This document shows positions 22,492-36,123 of a stretch of 64,000 nucleotides of DNA, piece after piece. Under the pieces are notes generated by a model. The model was not told the origin of the DNA, made no database searches, and worked only from the letters and a program-made list of their open reading frames with translations. Each line of letters begins with the position of its first letter. The stretch's first letter is position 1. Origin of the DNA: Aporrectodea caliginosa (Eukaryota; Annelida; Clitellata; Crassiclitellata; Lumbricidae); the NCBI GenBank assembly GCA_020284085.1, contig JACEVL010000831.1:1155001-1219000 (forward strand), in the 5' to 3' direction. The position numbers and the translations under genes are program-made.

Positions 22492-25400
22492 GCAGAGAAC
22501 CACAAGAAGACTGCTGGAACATGCAGTATAGATGCTTTTAACGTCGACCTCCTCTTTTGTCCCGGCTTGGGACAAAAAAGGAGAGTAAATTCTTCCAGTA
22601 TGGATTACAATCGAGTAATCATTTCCTTCAGTTTTCGCAACGATTCTAGCGTTTCGCTTTCTTCCTGTTAACAGAGTCTGTTGAAGTCTTGAGTGTACAA
22701 AAGTAGGCCTATAGGCCTATATCCGATATGCTTGCATGCGATGGCATATATCATCTGTATTGCTTTTATTTGTTCTTTGAATTGGTTGCATTCAAAAGTG
22801 TCCTTCAATACCGGTATATGTAAGCTTAGATACAAACACATATATCATATAAGCTATATATAATTTTCCATAAATGATTAGGCCTAGGCCTACATGAATT
22901 TTTAGAAATATAATTTTTTTAGATGAGATACTTGTAGGCCTAAGCATCATACAAATGTTGGTGTAGGGGATATTAAATGCGCTTTATAGCGGGTAAAGCC
23001 GTCTTGAATCCAGTTCCATTAATAAAATTAATAGCTACAGTATGCAGGCGTATCTATGCGTGCATGTATAGCCTTGATCGGAGCTAAGAGCCTAGTAAGA
23101 CGGCTTACGTGTGACTGCTGCCTGCTGAAAGGAGACATGCTTCTATAATATCATACAATACAAGCATGGTTAACATGGTCGATATGTCTCACGGGAACTA
23201 TACACTCCCGTCTATAGTTTGATGGCGTACATTTGCGGCTTCGGCGAAGCGTGAAGACAACTTTGATTCAACCACAAGGTGTAACAAGCGATTTGGAACC
23301 CGAGGACTGCAGGTTGCAAAGGCGTCTTAAGACGCTCGGCCGTTGCTAATGAAAGACGCATTTTAAGCACACGCACAGGTTCGCGTTTAAGGCTTCGTTT
23401 TGTTCCGCTAACTGTCATCACTTGAAAGTTTTTCGACGGTTTTTGCCGGTTCGTCGACTTAAGTTAAAAGTGCACCTGTTTTAGTATAACACACGTAGAG
23501 ATAAAACTAGCAAGATCTGCGATTTGTTGCGCAACTAACCGTATACCTATGAAACGTTATTAGGACAATAAAACAACAGTAATGTAATCAGTTATGTAAT
23601 CAGTTTCTCTTAACTAGAAATATGGAACAGTCTTGTACAAGTTTGTTGCGTTTTATCTCTGGCTCCTGTTGCGCTGTTCCTGTGAAGTTGTAACTATTAG
23701 GCCTGCTGTTGTTTTATTGTCCTAATTGGGGAGGGGGAAATATAGTGTGCACGTAGTTGGATATATGCAGTGTTAAAGCTTTCTTGGATAAGATTAGACT
23801 AATTAGGATAGGCACTCGAAGGCAAGGGAAAATTGCCTAAAATACTCAGAAATGTCAGCCGTACACTCTTCCTCAAACTGTACTTGAAGTGGTAAGTATT
23901 CAGGCGTTATAATGAAATCGTATGTAGCTGACTTGAGGTAATCTTTCAAAAATTCATACTAAACACTGTACCCTACAGACAAACCAACTGCTAATTCGAC
24001 AATGTCAACTATAATACTGTGTCAGAAAACCCACTATCTTAGACCCTGTTATCTTTGTAATTCATAAGCCACATAAGTATGTTTGCCTATAACCCAATCC
24101 AATATTGACGAAACGTAATGGTACAGCCAGCACGGCTACAATGTTGTCTTCCTTTTCGCCTTTATTCTACACGTCTCGGTAGACACTCCTCAAGTCGAAA
24201 GATCGTAGGAGGAGGTGCAAAACGGATATTATGGGCCTACAGCAATGCGCAGAAGGGAAACGCCCGTTTGTGTAGGATAACTTACCAGTTTAATGCTTTC
24301 CAATGAGTTTAAATTTAGCCAATCGGAATGGAAGCATCTATGCATGTATTTGCATATTTGAATAGTTAAACAGTGCTTTTACCCCCTATATAACAGCTGC
24401 TGTCGAATGCGCTAAAATATGACTATCAAGCAGAGTTATCCATTTCACTTGAAGCTGTCATCAATTGGTGTCTTAGGTATTTTGAAAACGGGCGCTATGG
24501 AAGTCATTAGATTAGATTATAATTATTAGAAATAAGATGTTTGCACGCTTATGTACTTATGTTGCCGAAGCAAAGTGCATATATTAGCAAAGGATGTACA
24601 TCTAAACGGAAAAGGTGGTGCAAAGTGGCATAGGCATAGTCTATATGAGCAAGTGATGTGATCAGGGTAGGCCTTTATACAAAAGAAATAATTATCAGAA
24701 GCCGACGATGTGAGTCTACTGAGTCCTAGTACAAAGCAACTGGACAAATACCTAACTGTAACGTTGTAACATTTAACATCTGAGTAGGCCTATTGTTATA
24801 ACACCTTCTGTGTTTGTCTTCGCTCATGTTAACCGGTGTACCAAATAATTTGTTACTGGTAACGATTAAATGGTATAATTGTGTAGAGCAATCATAGGAA
24901 CGTTTAGTGGATTCTTCTTCGACTGTAGGCTTGGTTTCTTCAGAGACCGGATGTTGAGTGACGTTTTGAGAGCAAGCGTTACGTCATCAGGATGCGCTTC
25001 GGTTTCGCTATGACGTATCCTGGTAGTAACGCCTACTTTCCTAACTCACAGCTGCACGCCTTGACCGCGTAGGCTGTCAGTCTCCAACAGATGATGTTAG
25101 AGATGCTCCTGGATAATCGTACATTACAATTACTTAAAAGTGATAATTTGAAACTACGACCTATACGTTTGTGTAGGCTTTAAACATCGTATCCCCTTCT
25201 TAGTAACCTTAATTGACAACAAATAGATTTATCACACAGGCAAAACTGGACACCGAGGAACATGAGAAAACTATGAGCAGGAAATCCAGCAGGCCATGCA
25301 ATGTAGACTACGCAGAAGGTTGATAAACAGCGACCATTGAGTTTTCTAATTTATTTGCTTTCGTAGTATTAATGTGGCTGTCTTTACTCTTCAAATTATT

Positions 25401-25600
25401 TGGACAACCCTTAGTCCCTTACCCAAACCTGTTTGGGGCAACTCAATGGTTTGGCGCCTCCTAAATAAACCTCGGCTTCGCCGGATTGCCTCGTGATAGA
25501 GACAATGATAGGGAATTGATAGAGACAATACAGCATATATCGACTAGTAGCTAGCTATGCAAAGCAATTCCGCGGGAGTCAAGCTTGTGCGTCAACCATG
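22492..25600. other. 3.1 kb of sparse non-coding DNA
   Basis: No gene or well-defined element was recognised. The frequent AGGCCTA phrase is present, as throughout the window. GGGCGCTATGGAAGTCATTA at 24490 may be an isolated retroelement tail. The short open frames at 23212, 24118 and 24526 show no recognisable features. Confidence 0.45.
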
Positions 25601-26678
25601 ACGTCATACATACATACATACATACATACATACATACATACATACATACATACATACATACATACATACATACATACATACATACATACATACATACATA
25701 CATACATACATACATACATACATAGGCCATACATACATACATACATACATACATACATACATACATACATACATACATACATACATACATACATACATAC
25801 ATACATACATACATACATACATACATACATACATACATACATACATACATACATACATACATACATACATACATACATACATACATACATACATACATAC
25901 ATACATACATACATACATACATACATACATGCATACATACATACATACATACATACATACATACATACATACATACATACATACATACATACATACATAC
26001 ATACATACATACATACATACATACATACATACATACATACATACATACATACATAGGCCCTACATACATACATACATACATACATACATACATACATACA
26101 TACATACATACATACATACATACATACATACATACATACATACATACATACATAGTTGCCATACATACATACATACATACATACATACATACATACATAC
26201 ATACATACATACATACATACATACATACATACATACATACATACATACATGCATACATACATACATACATACATACATACATACATACATACATACATAC
26301 ATACATACATACATACATACATAGGCCCTACATACATACATACATACATACATACATACATACATACATACATACATACATACATACATACATACATACA
26401 TACATACATACATACATACATAGCCCTACATACATACATACATACATATACATACATACATACATACATACATAGGCCCTACATACATACATACATACAT
26501 ACATACATACATACATACATACATACATACATACATACATACATACATACATACATACATACATACATACATAGGCCCTACATACATACATACATACATA
26601 CATACATACATACATACATACATACATACATACATACATACATACATACATACATACATACATACATACATACATACA

Positions 26679-26710
<32 letters not shown>

Positions 26711-26803
26711 CATACATACATACATACATACATACATACATACATACATACATACATACATACATACATACATACATACATACATACATACATACATACA
26801 TAC
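25601..26803. repeat. 1.2-kb (CATA)n array with GGCCC interruptions
   Basis: About 300 CATA units are broken by GGCC, GGCCC, GTTGCC or GCCC at 25725, 26056, 26155, 26324, 26423, 26475 and 26574. Three pairs of interruptions are about 99 bp apart, suggesting block duplication inside the array. Six-frame translation gives Met-Tyr-Val-Cys and His-Thr-Tyr-Ile repeats up to 296 codons; these are not genes. Confidence 0.97.
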
Positions 26804-26851
26804 CGTCTGTCCGTCGTCTGTCTGTCTGGGCTCTCTAGCAATTATAAGTAT
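26804..26851 (-). repeat. Short repeat end GGGCTCTCTAGCAATTATAA, copy 1
   Basis: A few CTGT units lead into GGGCTCTCTAGCAATTATAA. The same junction occurs at 27634-27668. Read on the minus strand, it looks like a retroelement 3' end with a short ACAG tail. Confidence 0.5.
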
Positions 26852-27380
26852 AAAAGACCTGGTAATAAACTCTAAAAAGTAGTGCACGGTTGAAGTTTAA
26901 TCCAGCCTTGTTAAGGTCTGTAACGACGAAGAATGGGAACAAACAGGTCCTTTGTGTATAGGCTATTAAGCGAGAAGTTTAGCCAATACAGCCGACACTG
27001 GGTGAAAAATTCGTTAAACATCCCGTTTTTTATGCAACACGTTTCCACCCTGTCACCTTTACAATACTGTTGAATATGAGGACTGCATGAGCGGACGAAG
27101 AAGATCTGAGCTTTAATAAATTGTATAGCCTTTAAAGACTGCTCTTCCAGAAGACGCCTTGTACAATCATTTCGTGCTGTGCCGACAAATATTATCGCCA
27201 TTAGAGTATAAATATTTTTCTCAGACCGACATGATCGACACACTTGCTTAGATTAAACTTCCATTCTTACGATTCGTGTACAAATGTAAAAACTTTAATA
27301 GACCGGATGGATTCAATTCTTCTGGCATCAAAGGGTGTTGACGACGACAGGAAAAGACTTTATCTACTTGTCGCTGTAAG

Positions 27381-27385
<5 letters not shown>
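26852..27385. other. Non-coding DNA
   Basis: A minus-strand frame of 110 codons (26911-27243) has no recognisable domain and is not supported as a gene. Confidence 0.4.

Positions 27386-27388
<3 letters not shown>

Positions 27389-27453
<65 letters not shown>
27389..27453. repeat. (AT)n microsatellite
   Basis: About 32 uninterrupted AT units, able to extrude as a cruciform. Confidence 0.95.
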
Positions 27454-27455
<2 letters not shown>

Positions 27456-27505
27456 CCACATTTAGGCTATGCACAGACCAGACCATGTAACCTAGATTAA
27501 TAGCT

Positions 27506-27668
27506 CTGTCTGTCTGTCTGTCTGTCTGTATGTCTGTCTGTCCATCCGTCCGTCTGTCTGTCCGTCTGTCTGTCTGTCCATCTGTTCGTCTGTCTGTCTG
27601 TCTGTCTGTCTATCTGTATGTCTGTCCGTCTGTCTGTCTGTCTGGGCTCTCTAGCAATTATAAGTAGG
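27506..27668 (-). repeat. (CTGT)n array joined to repeat end, copy 2
   Basis: Interrupted CTGT units (27506-27644) lead into the same GGGCTCTCTAGCAATTATAA sequence as at 26826. The array is longer here than in copy 1, so the microsatellite probably expanded from the tail after insertion. Confidence 0.75.
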
Positions 27669-27731
27669 CTATACTGTATGCCTCTGGTACTGTCGGCATC
27701 GTTCGTGAATGAGCCAGGGCTGTTCAAGGTT

Positions 27732-28045
27732 TTTTTTTTTGGTTTTTTTGGTTTAAAAAAAATTATAATTGCCAAAAATGTCGTCTCTTCAAGTCTCTTG
27801 GCAATTGTTGTATGGTCTTTGTTAACTTCGTTTTATGACATTCTACGGTTCTACTGTTCTAGTTAATTTCATTTATATGCATCTGATTAATTTGAACGGT
27901 ATTATGACATTTTAATGAGTTTTATGATCCGAAAAAGGAAAATCTTAAAAACCAAAAAACCAAAAAACCAAAAACCAAATAAAACCAAAAAACCAAATAA
28001 AACCAAAAAACCAAAAACCAACTTTTCATTTTGAAAAAAGTTTGG
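27732..28045. repeat. T-rich tract and AACCAAAAA repeats
   Basis: A TTTTTTTGG-rich tract (27732-27760) and a run of AACCAAAAA or AACCAAATAA units (27950-28022) resemble reverse complements of each other. They could pair as a weak inverted repeat about 200 bp apart. Confidence 0.5.
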
Positions 28046-28054
28046 TTTTTTGCA

Positions 28055-28112
28055 CCTCTGGAATAAGCTGATGCGCTGCGCCGGTCTTTAGAGTAGCGCT
28101 TTAGAAATGTGT
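28055..28112 (+). repeat. Dispersed CAGCGCTCGTGAATAAGC repeat, copy 4
   Basis: Shorter copy: GGAATAAGCTGATGCGCTGC followed by GAGTAGCGCTTTAGAAAT and an ATT-rich end. Confidence 0.6.
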
Positions 28113-28469
28113 AATTTATTATTACAATATTATTGTAGAAATCTCGAGATTATGATCAACGATTAACTAAGATTCTCGGTTTCTCCATCATCATTGCCAC
28201 TCGCCCCAATCAAATTCCGCCTCATGCTCCTCTGTCTATCAACTCTGAGCCTTCCACTCAAAAGTGAAGTCTCAACTTTTCAAGAAGTCCAACCCTGACT
28301 CAGAGACGCCGACTTTTAGTAAAAGGTACTGGGGCAAGAATTTCTCCAGCTTCGGTTTCATTGTTTAGTTGAGCTAAGCTTTAGGCTACGTGCTCATCTG
28401 CAGAACATCTCTATAGGGCTACCAACAGGGTTCAGCCGCTACCATCGGCCGAACCTAAGGTGGGTTAGG
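28113..28469. other. Non-coding DNA
   Basis: No feature supported. Confidence 0.4.
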
Positions 28470-28633
28470 CAGTGATGTAGTACTCGAGTCCGGCCTAGGA
28501 CTCGAGTCCGACTCGAGACCGATTTTTTGTGGACTCGGACTTGGCTTGTCGCCACTCGGCTCGGACTCGAAGGCCCGGACTCGAATTTGACTCGCTGACT
28601 CGGTTTTCAAGTCACAATTTTGTCCCGCGAAAA
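28470..28633 (+). mobile_element. hAT-like element end, left end only
   Basis: Starts CAGTGATGTAGTACTCGAGT, followed by repeated GGACTCGA and GACTCGAGT blocks. CAGNG starts are usual for hAT-type elements. The matching right end is not seen, either before or after the 13-bp satellite that begins at 28634. Confidence 0.4.
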
Positions 28634-31600
28634 AATACTATTTGAATAACTCTTTTCAATAACTCTTTCAATAACTCTTTCAATAACTCTTTTCAATAAC
28701 TCTTTCAATAACTCTTTCAATAACTATTTTCAATAACTCTTTTCAATAACTCTTTTCAATAAATCTTTCAATAACTCTTTTCAATAACTCTTTTCAATAA
28801 CTTTTCAATAACTCTTTTCAAAAACTCTTTTCAGTAACTCTTTTCAATAACTCTTTCAATAACTCTTTTCAATAACTCTTTTCAATAAGTCTTTTCAATA
28901 ACTCTTTCAAAAATTCTTTTCAATAACTATCTCAATAACTCTTTTCAATAACTCTTTCAATAACTCTTTTCAATAACTCTTTCAGTAACTCTTTCAATAA
29001 TTCCTCTTTTCAATAACTCTTTCAATAACTCTTTCAATAACTCTTTTCAATAACTCTTTTCAATAACTCTTTTCAATAACTCTTTTCAATAACTCTTTTC
29101 AATAACTCTTTTCAATAACTCTTTTCAATAACTCTTTCAATAACTCTTTTCAATAACTCTTTTCAATAACTCTTTTCAATAACTCTTTTCAATAACTCTT
29201 TTCAATAACTCTTTTCAATAACTCTTTTCAATAACTCTTTTCAATAACTCTTTTCAATAACTCTTTTCAATAACTCTTTTCAATAACTCTTTTCAATAAC
29301 TCTTTTCAATAACTCTTTTCAATAACTCTTTTCAATAACTCTTTTCAATAACTCTTTTCAATAACTCTTTTCAATAACTCTTTTCAATAACTCTTTTCAA
29401 TAACTCTTTTCAATAACTCTTTTCAATAACTCTTTTCAATAACTCTTTTCAATAACTCTTTTCAATAAATCAATAACTCTTTTCAATAACTCTTTTCAAT
29501 AACTCTTTTCAATAACTCTTTTCAATAACTCTTTTCAATAACTCTTTTCAATAACTCTTTTCAATAACTCTTTTCAATAACTCTTTTCAATAACTCTTTT
29601 CAATAACTCTTTTCAATAACTCTTTTCAATAACTCTTTTCAATAACTCTTTTCAATAACTCTTTTCAATAACTCTTTTCAATAACTCTTTTCAATAACTC
29701 TTTTCAATAACTCTTTTCAATAACTCTTTTCAATAACTCTTTTCAATAACTCTTTTCAATAACTCTTTCAATAACTCTTTTCAATAACTCTTTTCAATAA
29801 CTCTTTTCAATAACTCTTTTCAATAACTCTTTTCAATAACTCTTTTCAATAACTCTTTTCAATAACTCTTTTCAATAACTCTTTTCAATAACTCTTTTCA
29901 ATAACTCTTTTCAATAACTCTTTTCAATAACTCTTTCAATAACTCTTTTCAATAACTCTTTTCAATAACTCTTTTCAATAACTCTTTTCAATAACTCTTT
30001 TCAATAACTTTTCAATAACTCTTTTCAATAACTCTTTTCAATAACTCTTTTCAATAACTCTTTTCAATAACTCTTTTCAATAACTCTTTTCAATAACTCT
30101 TTTCAATAACTCTTTTCAATAACTCTTTTCAATAACTCTTTTCAATAACTCTTTTCAATAACTCTTTTCAATAACTCTTTTCAATAACTCTTTTCAATAA
30201 CTCTTTTCAATAACTCTTTTCAATAACTCTTTTCAATAACTCTTTCAATTTTCAATAACTCTTTTCAATAACTCTTTTCAATAACTCTTTTCAATAACTC
30301 TTTTCAATAACTCTTTTCAATAACTCTTTTCAATAACTCTTTTCAATAACTCTTTTCAATAACTCTTTTCAATAACTCTTTTCAATAACTCTTTTCAATA
30401 ACTCTTTTCAATAACTCTTTTCAATAACTCTTTTCAATAACTCTTTTCAATAACTCTTTTCAATAACTCTTTTCAATAACTCTTTTCAATAACTCTTTTC
30501 AATAACTCTTTTCAATAACTCTTTTCAATAACTCTTTTCAATAACTCTTTTCAATAACTCTTTTCAATAACTCTTTTCAATAACTCTTTTCAATAACTCT
30601 TTTCAATAACTCTTTTCAATAACTCTTTCAATAACTCTTTTCAATAACTCTTTTCAATAACTCTTTTCAATAACTCTTTTCAATAACTCTTTTCAATAAC
30701 TCTTTTCAATAACTCTTTTCAATAACTCTTTTCAATAACTCTTTTCAATAACTCTTTTCAATAACTCTTTTCAATAACTCTTTTCAATAACTCTTTTCAA
30801 TAACTCTTTTCAATAACTCTTTTCAATAACTCTTTTCAATAACTCTTTTCAATAACTCTTTTCAATAACTCTTTCAATAACTCTTTCAATAACTCTTTTC
30901 AATAACTCTTTTCAATAACTCTTTTCAATAACTCTTTTCAATAACTCTTTCAATAACTCTTTTCAATAACTCTTTTCAATAACTCTTTTCAATAACTCTT
31001 TTCAATAACTCTTTTCAATAACTCTTTTCAATAACTCTTTTCAATAACTCTTTTCAATAACTCTTTTCAATAACTCTTTTCAATAACTCTTTTCAATAAC
31101 TCTTTTCAATAACTCTTTTCAATAACTCTTTTCAATAACTCTTTTCAATAACTCTTTTCAATAACTCTTTCAATAACTCTTTTCAATAACTCTTTTCAAT
31201 AACTCTTTTCAATAACTCTTTTCAATAACTCTTTTCAATAACTCTTTTCAATAACTCTTTTCAATAACTCTTTTCAATAACTCTTTTCAATAACTCTTTT
31301 CAATAACTCTTTTCAATAACTCTTTTCAATAACTCTTTTCAATAACTCTTTTCAATAACTCTTTTCAATAACTCTTTTCAATAACTCTTTTCAATAACTC
31401 TTTTCAATAACTCTTTTCAATAACTCTTTTCAATAACTCTTTTCAATAACTCTTTTCAATAACTCTTTTCAATAACTCTTTTCAATAACTCTTTTCAATA
31501 ACTCTTTTCAATAACTCTTTTCAATAACTCTTTTCAATAACTCTTTTCAATAACTCTTTTCAATAACTCTTTTCAATAACTCTTTTCAATAACTCTTTTC

Positions 31601-34600
31601 AATAACTCTTTTCAATAACTCTTTTCAATAACTCTTTCAATAACTCTTTTCAATAACTCTTTCAATAACTCTTTTCAATAACTCTTTTCAATAACTCTTT
31701 TCAATAACTCTTTTCAATAACTCTTTTCAATAACTCTTTTCAATAACTCTTTTCAATAACTCTTTTCAATAACTCTTTCAATAACTCTTTTCAATAACTC
31801 TTTTCAATAACTCTTTTCAATAACTCTTTTCAATAACTCTTTTCAATAACTCTTTTCAATAACTCTTTTCAATAACTCTTTTCAATAACTCTTTTCAATA
31901 ACTCTTTCAATAACTCTTTTCAATAACTCTTTTCAATAACTCTTTTCAATAACTCTTTTCAATAACTCTTTTCAATAACTCTTTTCAATAACTCTTTTCA
32001 ATAACTCTTTTCAATAACTCTTTTCAATAACTCTTTTCAATAACTCTTTTCAATAACTCTTTTCAATAACTCTTTTCAATAACTCTTTTCAATAACTCTT
32101 TTCAATAACTCTTTTCAATAACTCTTTTCAATAACTCTTTTCAATAACTCTTTTCAATAACTCTTTTCAATAACTCTTTTCAATAACTCTTTTCAATAAC
32201 TCTTTTCAATAACTCTTTTCAATAACTCTTTTCAATAACTCTTTTCAATAACTCTTTTCAATAACTCTTTTCAATAACTCTTTTCAATAACTCTTTTCAA
32301 TAACTCTTTTCAATAACTCTTTTCAATAACTTTTCAATAACTCTTTTCAATAACTCTTTTCAATAACTCTTTTCAATAACTCTTTTCAATAACTCTTTTC
32401 AATAACTCTTTTCAATAACTCTTTTCAATAACTCTTTTCAATAACTCTTTTCAATAACTCTTTTCAATAACTCTTTTCAATAACTCTTTTCAATAACTCT
32501 TTCAATAACTCTTTCAATAACTCTTTTCAATAACTCTTTTCAATAACTCTTTTCAATAACTCTTTTCAATAACTCTTTTCAATAACTCTTTTCAATAACT
32601 CTTTTCAATAACTCTTTTCAATAACTCTTTTCAATAACTCTTTTCAATAACTCTTTTCAATAACTCTTTTCAATAACTCTTTTCAATAACTCTTTTCAAT
32701 AACTCTTTTCAATAACTCTTTTCAATAACTCTTTTCAATAACTCTTTTCAATAACTCTTTCAATAACTCTTTTCAATAACTCTTTTCAATAACTCTTTTC
32801 AATAACTCTTTTCAATAACTCTTTTCAATAACTCTTTTCAATAACTCTTTCAATAACTCTTTTCAATAACTCTTTTCAATAACTCTTTTCAATAACTCTT
32901 TTCAATAACTCTTTCAATAACTCTTTTCAATAACTCTTTTCAATAACTCTTTTCAATAACTCTTTTCAATAACTCTTTTCAATAACTCTTTCAATAACTC
33001 TTTTCAATAACTCTTTTCAATAACTCTTTTCAATAACTCTTTTCAATAACTCTTTTCAATAACTCTTTTCAATAACTCTCTTTTCAATAACTCTTTTCAA
33101 TAACTCTTTTCAATAACTCTTTTCAATAACTCTTTTCAATAACTCTTTTCAATAACTCTTTCAATAACTCTTTTCAATAACTCTTTTCAATAACTCTTTT
33201 CAATAACTCTTTTCAATAACTCTTTTCAATAACTCTTTTCAATAACTCTTTTCAATAACTCTTTCAATAACTCTTTTCAATAACTCTTTTCAATAACTCT
33301 TTTCAATAACTCTTTTCAATAACTCTTTTCAATAACTCTTTTCAATAACTCTTTTCAATAACTCTTTTCAATACTCTTTTCAATAACTCTTTTCAATAAC
33401 TTTTCAATAACTCTTTTCAATAACTCTTTTCAATAACTCTTTTCAATAACTCTTTTCAATAACTCTTTTCAATAACTCTTTTCAATAACTCTTTTCAATA
33501 ACTCTTTTCAATAACTCTTTTCAATAACTCTTTTCAATAACTCTTTTCAATAACTCTTTTCAATAACTCTTTTCAATAACTCTTTTCAATAACTCTTTTC
33601 AATAACTCTTTTCAATAACTCTTTTCAATAACTCTTTTCAATAACTCTTTTCAATAACTCTTTTCAATAACTCTTTTCAATAACTCTTTTCAATAACTCT
33701 TTCAATAACTCTTTTCAATAACTCTTTTCAATAACTCTTTTCAATAACTCTTTTCAATAACTCTTTTCAATAAATAACTTTTCAATAACTCTTTCAATAA
33801 CTCTTTTCAATAACTCTTTTCAATAACTCTTTTCAATAACTCTTTTCAATAACTCTTTTCAATAACTCTTTTCAATAACTCTTTTCAATAACTCTTTTCA
33901 ATAACTCTTTTCAATAACTCTTTTCAATAACTCTTTTCAATAACTCTTTTCAATAACTCTTTTCAATAACTCTTTTCAATAACTCTTTTCAATAACTCTT
34001 TTCAATAACTCTTTTCAATAACTCTTTTCAATAACTCTTTTCAATAACTCTTTTCAATAACTCTTTTCAATAACTCTTTTCAATAACTCTTTTCAATAAC
34101 TCTTTTCAATAACTCTTTCAATAACTCTTTTCAATAACTCTTTTCAATAACTCTTTTCAATAACTCTTTTCAATAACTCTTTTCAATAACTCTTTTCAAT
34201 AACTCTTTTCAATAACTCTTTTCAATAACTCTTTTCAATAACTCTTTTCAATAACTCTTTTCAATAACTCTTTTCAATAACTCTTTTCAATAACTCTTTT
34301 CAATAACTCTTTTCAATAACTCTTTTCAATAACTCTTTTCAATAACTCTTTTCAATAACTCTTTTCAATAACTCTTTTCAATAACTCTTTTCAATAACTC
34401 TTTTCAATAACTCTTTTCAATAACTCTTTTCAATAACTCTTTTCAATAACTCTTTTCAATAACTCTTTTCAATAACTCTTTTCAATAACTCTTTTCAATA
34501 ACTCTTTTCAATAACTCTTTTCAATAACTCTTTTCAATAACTCTTTTCAATAACTCTTTTCAATAACTCTTTTCAATAACTCTTTTCAATAACTCTTTTC

Positions 34601-35005
34601 AATAACTCTTTTCAATAACTCTTTTCAATAACTCTTTTCAATAACTCTTTCAATAACTCTTTTCAATAACTCTTTTCAATAACTCTTTTCAATAACTCTT
34701 TTCAATAACTCTTTTCAATAACTCTTTTCAATAACTCTTTTCAATAACTCTTTTCAATAACTCTTTTCAATAACTCTTTTCAATAACTCTTTTCAATAAC
34801 TCTTTTCAATAACTCTTTTCAATAACTCTTTTCAATAACTCTTTTCAATAACTCTTTTCAATAACTCTTTTCAATAACTCTTTTCAATAACTCTTTTCAA
34901 TAACTCTTTTCAATAACTCTTTTCAATAACTCTTTTCAATAACTCTTTTCAATAACTCTTTTCAATAACTCTTTTCAATAACTCTTTTCAATAACTCTTT
35001 TCAAT
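28634..35005. repeat. 6.37-kb satellite of a 13-bp unit
   Basis: The unit is AATAACTCTTTTC, present about 490 times in one orientation with very little point mutation. The main variant is a 12-bp unit with one T less. Such units are dense in the first 400 bp (28634-29040) and scattered later. Rare breaks include a doubled AATAAATC near 29465, CAATTTTC near 30247 and TAAATAAC near 33773. The near-uniformity of the middle points to recent expansion or ongoing homogenisation. One strand is strongly pyrimidine-rich. Confidence 0.97.
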
Positions 35006-35044
35006 CTGGGGCGAAAGTCCCTGTTGCCCCTGTGGAGTCGGCGC

Positions 35045-35200
35045 CTATGAGCATATTGATAGCAAAAGTAGAAGTCGGATGAGCGATGAAACCATGATAT
35101 TGATGCTAAATTATTGCAGTAAAACTAGAAGCTGGATGAGCGATCAAATTATTTATAGTAGAAGTAGAAGTTGGATGTGATGAAAACATGGCTAAAATAT
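35045..35200 (+). repeat. AGAAGCTGGAT minisatellite, short cluster
   Basis: Three or so diverged units of about 45-55 bp carry AGAAGTCGGATGAGCGATGA, AGAAGCTGGATGAGCGATCA and AGAAGTTGGATG. A longer cluster of the same type is at 55800-56160. Confidence 0.5.
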
Positions 35201-35249
35201 GTTTTAAATAGTTTTACGACACTGCGCGTATTGGAAGTCGGGTATATAT

Positions 35250-36115
35250 TAGGCTGACCAGATATTGGAAACTAAAAACCGGGACACTTCAATCACAAAA
35301 TAAATTTGTGATGTTGTCAATAATTAATATAATATAACTTGCGCAAATATCTATTTTATGCTTATTATATTGGTATAAGACTATAGGGCCTACTAAGTGA
35401 AGGTTTTATTCAAATCATGCTTTTAAATTTAAAATTAAATTCTAAATTTCTCAAATCAGTTAGCCTACTCAAATTTGGCACCTGAATGTATGCTTCTTAC
35501 AAGTTTTTTTTGTCTGCTAGCATTCTATCATAAGAAATCTTGCTTTTAAATTTAAATTTAATTATTCTAAATTTATCAAATCAGTCACTAATATTTGGCG
35601 CTTGAAAGTATGCTTCTTAAAAGTTTTCTGTCTGCTAATAATATTCTGTCATAAAATTCAACACATGTTTCTTCCATTATTCACTTTCACTAGCATAAAC
35701 TATGCATAACTAACTTCCCACATGTCAAAATATTCCAACGAAGTTGCATAAAAAGATTGAACTGTTTTATGAAAATGTGTTTTATCAGAATATTATCACT
35801 ACGACAATATGACGTTTAGAACCGGAAGAGGTATTATGCATGGTAATAAATAAAAGTGAGATTAAAATGAATTTACTCGCCAGATGCCAGTAGTAAAATC
35901 AAGGAGACGTTGATAAAGTAAGTAAGTATATCCTTTATTTGATCACATGACAAACGCACATGAAATACATCATGTTATAGCCTATAAGATCGGAAAGTCA
36001 GGTCAGTTTTTAAAAACCGGGACATATTTAGAGTTTGGCCTACCTTTCCCGGCAGCCGGGACAGCTAGCAGAAAATCGGGACTGTCCGGGAAAACCGGGA
36101 CGTCTGGTCAGCCTA
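35250..36115. mobile_element. hAT-like DNA element with 8-bp target duplication
   Basis: The termini are inverted repeats TAGGCTGACCAGA (left, from 35250; right, ending at 36115). Both ends have internal CCGGGAC blocks. The 8-bp sequence GTATATAT flanks it at 35242-35249 and 36116-36123, fitting hAT insertion. At 866 bp it has no transposase frame, so it is non-autonomous. Inside, a block of about 115-120 bp is duplicated (35416-35532 and 35539-35652), and CCTTTATTTGATCACATGAC near 35931 is a different, unassigned repeat. Confidence 0.75.
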
Positions 36116-36123
36116 GTATATAT

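Noticed and set aside
25551..26887. Open frames of 117-296 codons on both strands
   Set aside because: They are translations of CATA/TATG repeats (Met-Tyr-Val-Cys, His-Thr-Tyr-Ile). A 4-bp unit without a stop in any frame gives open frames of any length.
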